Source: Budorcas taxicolor
Taxonomy: Eukaryota; Chordata; Mammalia; Artiodactyla; Bovidae
Reading direction: 5' to 3'
DNA length: 64,000 nucleotides
NCBI RefSeq assembly: GCF_023091745.1
Contig: NC_068935.1
Coordinates: 59,358,724 to 59,422,723 of the forward strand
Position 1 is the first letter of the stretch; the number at the start of each line of letters is the position of its first letter. Below the pieces are notes generated by a model that was not told the origin of the DNA, ran no database searches, and worked only from the letters and a program-made list of their open reading frames with translations. Below are positions 44,421 through 56,988 of this stretch, one piece after another. The position numbers and the translations under genes were made by a program.

Positions 44421-45127
44421 CCAGCCCCTGTCCCGCGCCCCTCGCTACAACCTGTTGCACCTCATCACTTTCCCAAGTCCCCTGGCCTCTGAGATTTCCC
44501 CCCACCCTCACTCCACACCTTCCAGCCCTTCAGAGCACATTCCTGGGAGTCCAAAGGAACCTGGGTAATTTAGCACCTTCCTTGGCACAGGGGAAAAAGA
44601 GACTTGAGAGTCTTTCCAGGAAACTCTGATCTGAGTTGGTTACTCCTTGGGCCATTTCCCCAGGTATTTGGGGGTGGAGGAGGACCCACCACCAAAGGAC
44701 CAGTCCAAGGCATTCACTGGAGGACTTTTTCTGAACCCAAAGGAAACTGATGGCAATTTGGCTCCCAGTTCAGCGCCCGGGGCCTGGGTGTGAGAGGGAG
44801 CACCTGGAGGAGGAGGGGGAGCTTGGAAACCCCCTTTCCCAGATTGACTGCCCCTGTCTTTCCAGAGACTTGGCTCCTGGTGACCTCCAGAGGAAGTGAG
44901 AAGCCCCTAGAGGTGGAGTGTGGGATCACTAACCCCTTTCACAGGGAACATCTCAAGTCTCTCTCAAGCATCCTTGGACTTTGTCTTTCTCACCTAGAAG
45001 CTCATGATTCACTTCAGAGGGGAAGGGATTGCAGAGATCTGCCTGTGGAGTTGAGGCCAAACACTAGCAGCATCTTCAGGTGTTGCTGTACAAGGGGTTG
45101 TGAGCTCCTTGGACAGGCTTTGCTGTT
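44421..45127. other. GABRE upstream flank
   Basis: Moderately GC-rich sequence upstream of the CpG island. No coding exon, repeat or RNA gene recognised. Confidence 0.5.
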
Positions 45128-45346
45128 GTTGGGCTCAGTCACTAAGTCATGTCTGACTATTTGCGACCCCGTGGACTGTAGCCCACCAGGCTCCTCTGTC
45201 CATGGAATTTTCCAGGCAAAAATACTGGAGAAGTTTGCTATTTCCTCCTCCAAGGGATATTCCCGACCCAGGGATCAAACCTGCGTCTTTTGCGTCTCCT
45301 GCATTGGCAGGAGGATTCTTTACAACTGAGCCACCTGGGAAGTCCT
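45128..45346 (-). repeat. Bov-tA SINE upstream of GABRE
   Basis: GGGCTCAGTCACTAAGTCAT to GAGCCACCTGGGAAGTCC, minus strand; the nearest ruminant SINE to the GABRE promoter, about 0.7 kb beyond the CpG island. Confidence 0.92.
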
Positions 45347-45927
45347 GGTTTCACTGTCGCATGCTAATCTAATACATTTTCTCCATCACCCCACCACCAT
45401 CTCATCACTATACTTTGTCATCTTCAAGACAGTGCTCACTAACTGATGATGTTCTTGGGTATTTGTTTGTGAGATTGTTTACAGAACGTTTTGTCACTGG
45501 AGTAAGCTCAGTGCCAAAAAAGAAAACCAAACAAAACCATACAAAGAGTCTGTCTGGTTTTTCACCATATCCCTGAAACTTAAGATGAGTTTTGGGCACA
45601 CAGTAGGCACCCAACAAAGATTTGTTACTGGCCTATGTGCAGTTGTGTGTGTCTTAGTGCCACTGATTTCACTGGTATCTTCTCCCTTCAGACTTTGCAA
45701 GAGAGAAGAGACTGTAGGATACATTCAGGCATGCCGTGTATATCCTTCCCAGCCATGTGGCAGGGCCAGCCTCGTGGGCATGTGGCCTGTGCAGTGCAAC
45801 ACGGCCCTACACACAGAGGTGCCTCATGCTTTCATGCTTTGTCACTTTCTTGAAATTCTTAATAATTTTTGAATAAGTGGCCCTGCATTTTTATGTTTCC
45901 CAGGGCCCTGCAAGTTATGTAGCCACT
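45347..45927. other. Intergenic, nothing recognised
   Basis: About 580 bp. A MIR/L2-like phrase (GTTTTGGGCACACAGTAGGC) occurs near 45590, too short to define an element. Confidence 0.4.
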
Positions 45928-45940
45928 CTTGCCCTAGGAA

Positions 45941-46787
45941 ATGCTGGGCTGGATGAAGCACGAGCTGGAATCAAGAGTGCCAGGAGAAATATCAATAACC
46001 TCAGATATGCAGATGACACCACCCTTATGGCAGAAAGTGAAGAGGAGCTAAAGAGCCTCTTGATGAAAGTGAAAGAGGAGAGTGAAAAAGTTGGCTAAAG
46101 TTCTACATTCAGAAAACGAAGATCATGGCATCCGGTTCCATCACTTCATGACAAATAGATGGGGAAACAGTGGAAACAGTGTCAGACTTTATTCTGGGGG
46201 GCTCCAAAATCACTGCAGATGGTGATTGCAGCCATGAAATTAAAAGATGCTTACTCCTTGGAAGGAAAGTTATGACCAATCTAGATAGCATATTCAAAAG
46301 CAGAGACATTACTTTGCTGACTAAGGGTCCGTCTAGTCAAGGCTATGATTTTTCCACTAGTCATGTATGGATGTGAGAGTTGGACTATACAGAAAGCTGA
46401 CTGCCAAAGAATTGATGCTTTTGAACTGTGGTGTTGGATAAGACTTTTGAGAGTCCCTTGGACTGCAAGGAGATCCAACCAGTCCATACTGAAGGAAATC
46501 AGTCCTGGGTGTTCACTGGAAGGACTGATGTTGAAGCTGAAACTCCAATATTTTGGCCACCTGATGCAAAGAGCTGACTCATTTGAAATGACCCTGATGT
46601 TGGGAAAGACTGAAGGCAGGAGGAGAAGGGGATGACAGAGGATGAGATGGTTAGATGGCATCACCGACTCGATGGACGTGAGTTTGAGTGAACACCGGGA
46701 GTTAGTGATGGACTGGGAGGCCTGGCATGCTGCGGTTCATGGGGTCGCAAAGAGTCAGACACGACTGAGCGACTGAACTGAACTGAA
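45941..46787 (+). mobile_element. BovB LINE, 5'-truncated
   Basis: Begins in the RT region (ATGCTGGGCTGGATGAAGC) and runs to GACTGAACTGAACTGAA. Flanked by a 13-bp duplication with one mismatch, CTTGCCCTAGGAA (45928-45940) and CTTGCTCTAGGAA (46788-46800). The reading frame is broken after KEESEKVG by a one-base change. Confidence 0.93.
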
Positions 46788-46800
46788 CTTGCTCTAGGAA

Positions 46801-47386
46801 CACATGCTGCAGAGCAGGGAACAAGCAAGCACAGAGCATTTCTAAGCCTACTAGGAGGGGAAATCTGCCTTTCTATTCAGCACCAGACTGCTGCAGAGAG
46901 AGGTGATTTTGCACTTACTGTACCCAGTCTTGGACTTGAAATGTCTTCTATGCACATATTCCATCTTTTTTTCTACTGACACTGGAGCTCCAAGAAACAG
47001 AGGTTTCTCTGATTTACGTGGATTCCTGTAGGTTGAGAGCAGTGCCCCAATACTTAAAAATTGTATTTGCTGAATGAATGACTGAATCCAGGCAACGAAA
47101 GAGGCAGACGGTTCCAGCTTCCCATTAGACAACCCAGCCAGGGCACCTTTCTCTTCAAAGGACTGAGACTGTTGCACTTTGCCATCCCCCTTATAAAGCT
47201 CATCCACAGGATGACTGCAAGGACCTTTGGACACTCTGGGATTCTCCAAGTATTTGCCATGTGTTGCTCTTTGCCAGGTCCTAGACTTGGTGATGACGGA
47301 TATACAGTAAGGCCTCAAACACAGTCACATGTATTTCAAGAGAGGAGAGAGGATTTCTCTCAGAAATTACTAGTGCATGGTTTGGT
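46801..47386. other. Intergenic, possible L2/MIR traces
   Basis: TATTTGCTGAATGAATGACTG near 47065 and GTTGAGAGCAGTGCCCCAAT resemble L2/MIR 3' ends, otherwise unassigned. Confidence 0.35.
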
Positions 47387-48868
47387 TCACTTCAGTCGCT
47401 CAGTCGTGTCTGACTCTTTGTGACCCCATAGACTGCAGCATACCATGCTTCTCTGTCCATCACTAACTACCAGAGCTTGCTCAAACTCATGTCCATCGAG
47501 TCGGTGATGCCATCCAAACATCTCATCCTCTGCCATCCCCTTCTCCTCCTGCCTTCAATCTTTCCCAGCATCAGGGTCTTTTCAAGAGTCAGCTCTTTGC
47601 ATCAGGTGGCCAAAGTATTGGAGTTTCAGCCTTAGCATCTGTCCTTTCAATGAACACCCAGGACTAGTCTCCTTTAGGATGGACTGGTTTGATGTCCTTG
47701 CAGTCCAAGGGACTCCCAAGAGTCTTCTCTAACATCACAGTTCAAAAGCATCAATTCTTTGGTGCTCAGCTTTCTTATGGTCCAACTCTCACACCCATAC
47801 ATCACTACTGGAAAAATAATAGCTTTGACTAGACGGATCCTTGTCGGCAAAGTAAAGTCTCTGCTTTTATATGCTGGTTTCCCTGATAGCTCAGTTGGTA
47901 AGGAATCTGCCTGCAATGCAGGAAATCCTGGTTTGATTCCTAGGTCAGGAAGATCCCTTGGAGAAGGGATAGGCTGTTCACTCCAATATTATTGGACTTT
48001 CCTTGTGGCTCAGCTGGTAAAGAATCTACCTGCAATGGGGAGACCTGGGTTTGATCCCTGGGTTGGGAAAATCCCCTGGAGAAGGGAAAGGCTACCCACT
48101 CCAGTATTTTGGCCTGGAAATTGAGACACAACTGAACAACTTTCACTCACTCATTCACTCTAGGTTGGTTATAGCTTTTCTTCCAGGGAGCAAGCATCTT
48201 TTAATTTCATGGCTGCAGTCACCATCTGAAGTGATTGTGGAGCCCAAGAAAGTAAAGTCTGTTACTGTTTTCATTGTTTCCCCATCTATTTGCCATGAAG
48301 TGATGGGACTGGATGCCATGTTTTAGTTTTTTGAATGTTGAGTTTTAAGGCAGGTTTTTCACTTTCCTCTTTAGTTCCCCTTCACTTTTGCCATAAGAGT
48401 GATGTCATCTGCATATCTGAGGTTATTGATATTTCTCCCAGCAATCTTGATTCCAGCTTGTGCTTACTCCAATCTGGCATTTCACATGATGTACTCTGCA
48501 TATGTAAGTTAAATAAACAAGGTGACAATATACAGCCTTGATGTACTCCTTTCCCAGTTTGGAACCAGTCTGTTTTTCCATATCCATTTCTAACTGTTGC
48601 TTCTTGACCTACATACAGATTTCTCAGGAGGCAGGTAAGTTGGTCTAGTATTCCCATCTCTTGAAGAATTTTCCACAGTTTGTTGTGATCCACACAGTCA
48701 AAGGATTTGGTGTAGTCAATAAGGCAGAAATAGATGTTAATCTGAAACTCTCTTGCTGTTTCTATGATCCAACGGATGTTGGCAATTTGATCTCTGGTTC
48801 CTCTGCCTTTTCTAAATCCAGTTTGAACATCTGGAAGTTCTCAGTTCACATACTGTTGAAGCCTTGCT
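47387..48868 (-). mobile_element. BovB LINE, 5'-truncated, interrupted by SINEs
   Basis: The 3' part lies at 47387-47875 and the RT part at 48163-48868, with two SINE units (47876-48162) between them. The element sequence is continuous across the gap at the CTATCTAGGTTGGTCATAAC position. It is more diverged than the copies at 2213 and 10276. Confidence 0.88.
47876..48162 (+). repeat. Two Bov-tA SINE units inserted in BovB
   Basis: The first unit (about 47876-47988) and second unit (about 47989-48160) each start with the tRNA-derived head (GATAGCTCAGTTGGTAAGG; GTGGCTCAGCTGGTAAAG). The first lacks its 3' half. Confidence 0.85.
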
Positions 48869-49108
48869 CTCGCCCCTAAATGCCATATTTCTTATGTGTA
48901 AAATGGGAGATGCAATGCTTTCCAGTTTACATGGAATTTGTGAGGATTCAATGGCATAGATCATGTAAAGCCTTTAGCACAGGTTCCAGCAATGCAGCAA
49001 ATCTTATGTGCCATTCTCACCATTCCTATAATTAGTTCATAACTGATAAATACCAGTGTAGGCACAGTTGGTATCCCTGGGGTCTTGAACATCACCTAGG
49101 AAGATCTT

Positions 49109-50166
49109 CAGTTCAGATCAGTTCAGTCATTCAGTTGTGTCCAACTCTTTGCGACCCCATGAATCACAGCACACCAGGCCTCCCTCTCCATCACCATCTC
49201 CCGGAGTTCACTTAGACTCATGTCCATCCAGTCCGTGATGCCATCCAGCCATCTCATCCTCGGTCGTCCCCTTCTCCTCTTGCCCCCAATCCCTCCCAGA
49301 ATCAGAGTCTTTTCCAATGAGTCAACTCTTCGCATGAGGTGGCCAAAGTACTGGAGCTTCAGCTTTAGCATCATTCCTTCCAAAGAAATCCCAGGACTGA
49401 TCTCCTTCAGAATGGACTGGTTGGATCTCCTTGCGGTCCAAGGGACTCTCAAGAGTCTTCTCCAACACCACAGTTCAAAAGCATCAATTCTTCGGTGCTC
49501 AGCCTTCTTCACAGTCCAACTCTCACATCCATACATGACCACAGGAAAAAACAGAGCCTTGACTAGACGGACCTTAGTTGGCAAAGTAATGTCTCTGCTT
49601 TTGAATATACTATCTAGGTTGTCATAACTTTTCTTCCAAGGAGTAAGTGTCTTTTAATTTCATGGCTGCAGTCACCATCTGCAGTGATTTTGGAGCCCCC
49701 CAAAATAAAGTCTGACACTGCTTCCACTGTTTCCCCATCTATTTCCCATGAAGTGATGGGACCGGATGTCATGATCTTCATTTTCTGAATGTTGAGCTTT
49801 AAGCCAACTTTTTCACTCTCCTCTTTCACTTTCATCAAGAGGCTTTTTAGTTCCTCTCCACTTTCTGCCATAAGGGTGGTGTCATCTGCATATCTGAGGT
49901 TATTGATATTTCTCCCAGCAATCTTGATTCCAGCTTGTGTTTCTTCCAGTCCAGTGTTTCTCATGATGTACTCTGCATATAAGTTAAATAAGCAGAGTGA
50001 CAATATACAGCATTGACGTACTCCTTTTCCCATTTGGAATCAGTCTGTTGTTCCATGTTCAGTTCTAACTGTTGCTTCCTGACCTGCATACAGATTTCTC
50101 AAGAGGCAGGTCAGGTGGTCTGGTATTCCCATTTCTTTCAGAATTTTCCACATTTTATTGTGATCC
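49109..50166 (-). mobile_element. BovB LINE, 5'-truncated
   Basis: The 3' end is at about 49109 and the truncation in the RT region at 50166. A short direct repeat AAGATCTT flanks it (49101-49108 and 50167-50174). One of the least mutated copies here: 49123-49584 keeps 153 codons of the C-terminal region, and 49614-50033 the YADD-containing part, separated by a one-base deletion near 49620. Confidence 0.92.
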
Positions 50167-50174
50167 AAGATCTT

Positions 50175-51154
50175 ACCAAGGAGCAAGAGCCCAGCCCCAG
50201 ATATACACCACAGAGCAAGGCCTTGTCCCAGGATAGTAGAAATGGAGTGGACAAAACAGGACTCTAGACCTCAGAAAATTGGACCACTCTGTGAGAATCT
50301 CAGGCTGGTGGTACTCAGGCCCAGTCTACATGGGAGAGGAGAGGCATGCCTGGGGATGGAGACTGAGAGTCATCAGCACATGGATGCTGTTCAAAGTTAT
50401 TTGTCCAGATGAAGTCATCTAAGAAGAAAGCAAAGGGGCTTAAACTTGAGTCCTGAGAAGGCTGTCATAGCAGCCAACAGAAGAGCAGACATTTCTACTT
50501 GGATGGTATGTTCAACAACATTCTTGTAAAGGAAGGGTTGAATGGTGTTCATTGAGTTTATCAACAGGGAACCTGGCATGAGCTATTGCAGTGGGGCATT
50601 GGATGACTCAAATAAGTATGGGTAGAAAGCAGGAACCAAATGTAAAGGGTGGTGGGTGTCATGTCTTCTTCTTCTTCTCTGAGCTACTAAGGCCTGGACC
50701 AAGGCCTTGGAGAGGAAGAGAATGAGATTCAAGGAAGGAACTAACAATGTTGGCAAATGATACTGGGCAGCAGTTGAGAATAATGGGGTCCAGAAACTGT
50801 TTTCTGTGAGAAGTGAATGTAGGAGGTAAGGATGTGGGGTCAGAAAGCGTAGACAGCTTCTCAAGAATTTTACCATGAAGGGGTACAGAGTGCAACAGTT
50901 AGAGGGAAGCAAATATTTGAAGTATTTTGATCTTGGTGTTTTAAAGACAAATGAGACACAAGCATGTTTACTGGCTAAGAGAAAGAAACCAATTGAGAGG
51001 AAGAGCGAGAAACTATGAAGAGAGAGACAAGGACGATCATAAGGAGGTAGTTGGGAATGATCACATCCCCGTGTGCAGAACTGGTGTGCCAGTGCAGATG
51101 GGCACCTCTTCCTCAAAGAAGGAGGGGAGGGGAGGAAAGGGAAGGGAAGAGACA
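50175..51154 (-). repeat. Ancient L2-like sequence (tentative)
   Basis: GAGAGTCATCAGCACATGGATG, GAGTCCTGAGAAGGCTGTC and similar phrases resemble reverse-strand L2 internal sequence. Strongly diverged. Confidence 0.4.
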
Positions 51155-51473
51155 GGCTCATTCATTCATTCAGGTAACATTTGTCATGTGTGTGCTAAGA
51201 AAAGCAAAAAATAAATGAAAATTCCTGCCCTTGTAGGGCATACATCCAGAGGGAGGAGACCAACCACTATATATATATATATATATATGACTACAGCCTG
51301 CCAGGCTCCTCTGTCCATGGGATTCTCCAGGCAAGTATACTGGATACTGGAATGGGTTGTCATTTCCTTCTCCAAGGGATCTTCCTGACCCAGGAATCAA
51401 ACCCAGGTCTCCTGCATTGCAGGCAGATTCTTTACCCACTGAGCTATGAAGGAAACCCATATATACGAGACCA

Positions 51474-51516
<43 letters not shown>

Positions 51517-52384
51517 AATTTATAACATAGCCTAATGGCTTATAGAAAAATAACAGGCAGACTGAGGTAAGTCAGACTGGAGAGTGGGTTACAATTTTAC
51601 ATAGGATGGTCAGGGAGAGCATCACTGAGGTGGCACTGGACTATGCAAATGTCTGAAGGGAGAGTGCTCTAGAACAAAGGAACGAACAGTAAAAATTACC
51701 TAAGGTCAGAACATACTGAGCATTCCAGGAACAACAGGAAAACTGGTGTGGCTGGAGTAGAGTGAACAAAGAAGAAATATTAAAATAGTAGGAGGTGAGG
51801 TCAGAGAGATTAAAAAAACAGGGACAGCAAATCACTGGACACTATATAGTCACTGAAAGAATGTTCACTTTAATTCTGCCTGAAAATGGGAGCCATTGGG
51901 AGGGTTCTGAGAAGGAGAGTGACATGATATGGCTTACTTTATTTTTTAAGGACCACTGTATTTAGAATAAAGTAAAAACAGTAAAGATAAAAACAGGAGG
52001 CCATTGTAGTCAACCTAAAAAGAGATAATGGTGACTTGGAACAGGGTGATGGCATGGATATATAGTGAGAAGGGTTCAGACTCTCGATATATCGTAAAGG
52101 TAGCACCAATAGGATTTCCTGACAGATAATATGCATGAGGTGTGCAAGGAAGAAAAAAGATGAAGGATAGAATTGCCATCTGCTGAAATAGGAAAGGCTA
52201 TGGACAGAACAGTGTTTGTTTGTTGCTTACTTTGTTTTGCTGGAATTTTGTTTTCTGTTTCATTTTCTTTTGTTTTTGGTAGATAGGTAGGAAGTTTAGT
52301 TTTAGATGTTGAATATGAGGTGGCTCCTTCAATTTTCTAGTATAGATGCATTTATGAGTATGAAGTTTGTATGAGAAAAGTGTC
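51155..52384 (-). repeat. L2-like LINE, left part
   Basis: Starts with CATTCATTCATTCAGGTAAC, the reverse of an L2 3' end, and continues through GGTCAGGGAGAGCATCACTG, GCATTCCAGGAACAACAGG and GAGTGACATGATATGGC. The same element seems to resume at 58738 after the BovB pile. Confidence 0.6.
51257..51511 (-). repeat. TA microsatellite split by a Bov-tA SINE
   Basis: GAGACCAACCACTATATA with (TA)n at 51268-51289, a minus-strand SINE at 51290-51460, then GAGACCAATCACTATATA with a longer (TA)n at 51480-51511. The repeated unit and microsatellite on both sides form the target-site duplication. Confidence 0.85.
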
Positions 52385-54323
52385 AGTTCCTTTCAGTCGC
52401 TCAGTCGTGTCCGACACTTTGTGACCCCATGAATCGCAGCACGCCAGGCCTCCCTGTCCATCACCAACTCCTGGAGTTTACCCAAACTCATGTCCATCGA
52501 GTCAGTGATGCCATCCAGCCATCTCACCCTCTGTCATCCCCTTCTCCTCCTGCCCTCAATCCCTCCCAGCATCAGGATCTTTTCAAACGAATCAACTCTT
52601 CGCATGAGGTGGCCAAAGTATTGAAGTTTCAGCTTTAGCATCAGTCCTTCCAATGAACACCCAGGACTATCTCCTTTAGAATGGACTGGTTGGATCTCCT
52701 TGCAGTCCAAGGGACTCTCATGAGTCTTCTCCAACACCATACTTCAAAAGCATCAATTCTTCGGCGCTCAGCTTTCTTCACAGTCCACCTCTCACATCCA
52801 TACATGATCACTGAAAAAACCATAACCTTGACTAGATGGACCTTTGTGGGCAAAGTAATGTCTCTGCTTTTCAATATGCTATCTAGGTTGGTCATAACTT
52901 TTCTTCCAAGGAGTAAGCGTCTTTTAATTTCATGGCTGCAATCACCATCTGCAGTGATTTTGGAGCCCCCACAAATAAAGTCTGACACTGTTTCCACTGT
53001 TTCCCCATCTATTTCCCATGAAGTGATGGGACCAGATGCCATGATCTTCATTTTCTGAATGTTGAGCTTTAAGTCAACTTCTTCATTCTCCTCTTTCACT
53101 TTCATCAAGAGGCTTTTTAGTTCCTCTCCACTTTCTGCCATAAGGGTGGTGTCATCTGCATATCTGAGGTTATTGATATTTCTCCCAGCAATCTTGATTC
53201 CAGCTTGTGCTTCTTCCTGCCCAGTGTTTCTCATGATGTACTCTGCGTATAAGTTAAATAAGCAGGGTGACATATACAGCCTTGACATACTCCTTTTCCT
53301 ATTTGGAACCAGTCTGTTGTTCCATGTCCAGTTCTAACTGTTGCTTCCTGACCTGCATACAGATTTCTCAAGAGGCAGGTCAGGTGGTCTGGTATTCCCA
53401 TCTCTTTCGGAATTTTCTACAGTTTATTGTGATCCACACAGTCAAAGCCTTTGGCATAGTCAATAAAACAGAAATAGATGTTTTTTCTGGAACTCTCTTG
53501 CTTTTTCCATGATCCAGTGGACGTTGGCAATTTGATCTCTGGTTCCTCTGCCTTTTCTAAAACCAGCTTGAACATCAGGAAGTTCACGGTTCACGTATTG
53601 CTGAAGCCTGGCTTGGAGAAATTTGAGCATTACTTTACTAGCGTGTGAGCTGAGTGAAATTGTGCGGCAGTTTGAGCATTCTTTGGCATTGCTTTTCTTT
53701 GGGATTGGAATGAAAACTGACCTTTTACAGTCCTGTGGCCACTGCTGAGTTTTCCAAATTTGCTGGCATATTGAGTGCAGCACTTTCACAGCATCATCTT
53801 TCAGGATTTGAAACAGCTCAACTGGAATTCCATCACCTCCACTAGCTTTGTTCATAGTCATGCTTCCTAAGGCCTACTTGACTTCACATTCCAGGATGTC
53901 TGGCTCTAGGTGAGTGATCACACCATCTTGATTATCTGGGTCATGAAGCACTTTTTTTGTACAGTTCTGTGTATTCTTGCCACCTCTTCTTAATATCTTC
54001 TGCTTCTGTTAGGTCCATACCATTTCTGTCCTTTATCGAGCCCATCTTTGCATGAAATGTTCCCTTGGTATCTCTAATTTTCTTGAAGAGATCTCTAGTC
54101 TTTCCCACTCTGTTGTTATCCTCTATTTCCTTGCATTTATCTCTGAGGAAGACTTTCTTATCTTTCCTTGCTATTCTTTGGAACTCTGCATTCAGATGCT
54201 TATATCTTTCCTCTTCTTTGCTTTTTGCTTCTCTTCTTTTCACAGCTATTTGTAAGGCCTCCTCAGACAGCCGTTTTTCTTTTTTTTGCATTTCTTTTCC
54301 ATGAAGATGGTCTTGATCCCTGG
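52385..54323 (-). mobile_element. BovB LINE, 5'-truncated, about 1.9 kb
   Basis: The 3' end is at 52385 and the truncation at about 54323 (reverse of CAGGGATCAAGACCATC), upstream of the RT domain. Frames: RT parts at 52641-53288 (YADD present) and 53460-53861, linker at 53941-54291. Broken by indels, head-to-head with the next BovB. Confidence 0.9.
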
Positions 54324-56988
54324 CTGTGCAGGGCCACCCAAGACAGATGGGTCATAGTGAAGAGTTCTGACAAAATGTGATCCACTGGAGGAGGGAATGG
54401 CAAACTACTCCAGTGTTTTTCCTGTGAGAACCCATGAGCAGTATGAAAGGCCAAAAGATATGACACTGGAAGATGAGCCCCCCAGATGGGAAGGTGTCAA
54501 ATATGCTCCTAGGGAAGAGCAGAGGGCACTTAGCAATAGTTCCAGGAAGAATGAAGCAACTAGACCAAAGCTGAAATGAAGATCATCTGTGGATGTGTCT
54601 GGTGGTGAAAGTAAAGTCTGATGCTGTAAAGAACAGTATTGCATAGGAACCTGGAATGTTAGGTCCATGAATCAAAGTAAATTGGATATGGTCAAGCAGG
54701 AGATAGCAAGAGCAAATATCAACATCTTAGGAATCAGTGAACTAAAATGGACAGGAATGGGTGAATTTGATTCAGATAACCATTATATCTACTACTGTGG
54801 GTGGGAATCCATTAGAATAAATGCAGCAGCCACATAGTTAACAAAAGAGTCCAAAATGCAGTTCTTGGGTGCAATCTGAAAAATGACAGAATGACCTCAG
54901 TTCATTTCCAAGGCAAACCATTAAACATCACAGTAATCCAAGTCTACGCCTCAAACACTGATGTCGAAAAACCTGAATGAAGTTGACCAGTTCTATGAAG
55001 ACCCACAAGACCTTCTAGAACTAACATCAAAAAAAAAAAAAAAAAAATAGAAAGAAAGATGTAATCTTCACCACAGGGGACCGGAATGCAAAAGTAGGAA
55101 GTCAAGAGATATCTGGAGTAACAGACATGTTTGGCTTTGGAGTACAAAATGAAACATGCCGGCAAAGGGTAACAGAGCTTTGCCAAGACAACAAATTGGT
55201 CATAGCAACCCTTTTCCAACAACACAAGAGATGGCTCTAGAAATGGACATCACCAAATGGTCACTATTGAAATCAGAATTATTATATTCTTTGCAGCCAT
55301 AACTGGAGAAGCTTTATACGGTCAGCAAAAGCAAAATGAGGAGCTGACTATGGCTCAGACCATCAGCTCTTTATTGCAAAATTCATACTGAAATTGAAGA
55401 AAGTAGGGGAAACCTCTAGGCCATTCAGGTGTGACCTAAATCAAATCCCTTATGGTTATACAGTGGAGGTGACAAATAGATTCAAGGGATTAGATCTGGT
55501 AGACAGAGTGCCTGAAGAACTATGGACAGAGGTTTGTAACATTGTAAAGGAGTTAGTGACCGAAACCATCCCCAAGAAAAAGAAATGAAAGATGGCAGTG
55601 TTTGTCTGAGGAGGCTTTACAAATAGCTGAGGAAAGAAGAGAAATGAAAAGCAAAGGAGAAAAAGAAGGATATTTCCAACCAAATGCAGAGTTCCAGAGA
55701 ATAGCAAGGAGAAATAAGAAACCTTCTTAAGTGAACAATGCAAAGATACAGAAGAAAACAATAGAATGGGAAAGAATAGAGGCCTTTTCAAGAAAATTGC
55801 AGGTATCAAGGGAAAATTTCATTCAAGGATGGGCATGATAAAGGACAAAAATGGTAAGGACCTAACAAAAGCAGGGAAGATTAAAAAGAAGTAGCAAGAA
55901 TACACAGCAGAACTGTTCAAAAAAAGGTCTTAATGAACAGGATAACCATGATGGTGTGGTCACTCACCTAGAGCCAGGAATCCTGGTGTGTGAAGTCACG
56001 TGGGCCTTAGGAAGCATTACTACAAACAAAACTAGTGGAGATGATGGAATTCCAGCAGAGATATTTCTTCAGTGCTAAAAGACGCTGCAGTTAAAGTGCT
56101 GCACTCAATATGTCAGCAAATTTGGAAAACTCAGCAGTGGTCACAGGACTGGAAAAGGTCAGTTTTCATACCAATCCCAAAGAAAGGCAATGCCAAAGAA
56201 TGTTCAAACCACCATACAATTGTGCTCATTTTGCATACTAGCAAGGTAATGCTCAAAATCTTTCAAGCTAGGCTTCAGCAGTTTGTGAACCAAGAACTTC
56301 CAGATGTACAAGCTGGATTTAGTAAAGACAGAGGAACCAGAGATCAAGTTGCCAACATCTGCTGGATCATAGAAAAAGCAAGGGAATTCCAGAAAAAAAA
56401 TATATTTCTGCTTCATTGACTACACTAAAGCCTTTGTGTGGATCGCAACAAACTGTGGAAAATTCTTAGAGATGGGAATACCAGACCACCTTACCTGTCT
56501 CCTGAGAAACATGTGTGCAAGTCAAGAAGCAACAATTAGAACTGGACATGGAACAATAGACTCATTCCAAGTCGGGAAAGGAGTTATCAAGGCTGTATAT
56601 TGTCACCCCACTTATTTAAATTATATGCAGAGTACATCATAGGAAATGCCAGGCTGGATGAAGCACAAGCTGGAAACAAGTTTGCCTGGAGAAATATCAA
56701 CAACCACAGATATACAGATGATATCACTCTAAAGGCAGAAAGCAAAGAGGAACTAAAGAGCCTCTTGATGACAATGAAAGAGGAGAATGAAAAAGCTGAC
56801 TTGAAACTCAACATTCAAAAAACTAAGATCATGGCATCTGGTCCCATCAGTTCATAGCAAATAGATGGGGAAACAATGGAACCAGTGACAGATTTTATTT
56901 TCTTGGGCTCCAAAATCACTGTGGACGGTGACTTCAGCCACAAACTTAAAAGACATTTCCTCCTTGGAAGAAAAGCTATGACAAACCT

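Noticed and set aside
50583..51161. 192-codon minus-strand open frame
   Set aside because: Lies in diverged L2-like sequence; translation is Ser/Leu/Pro-rich without any recognisable family.
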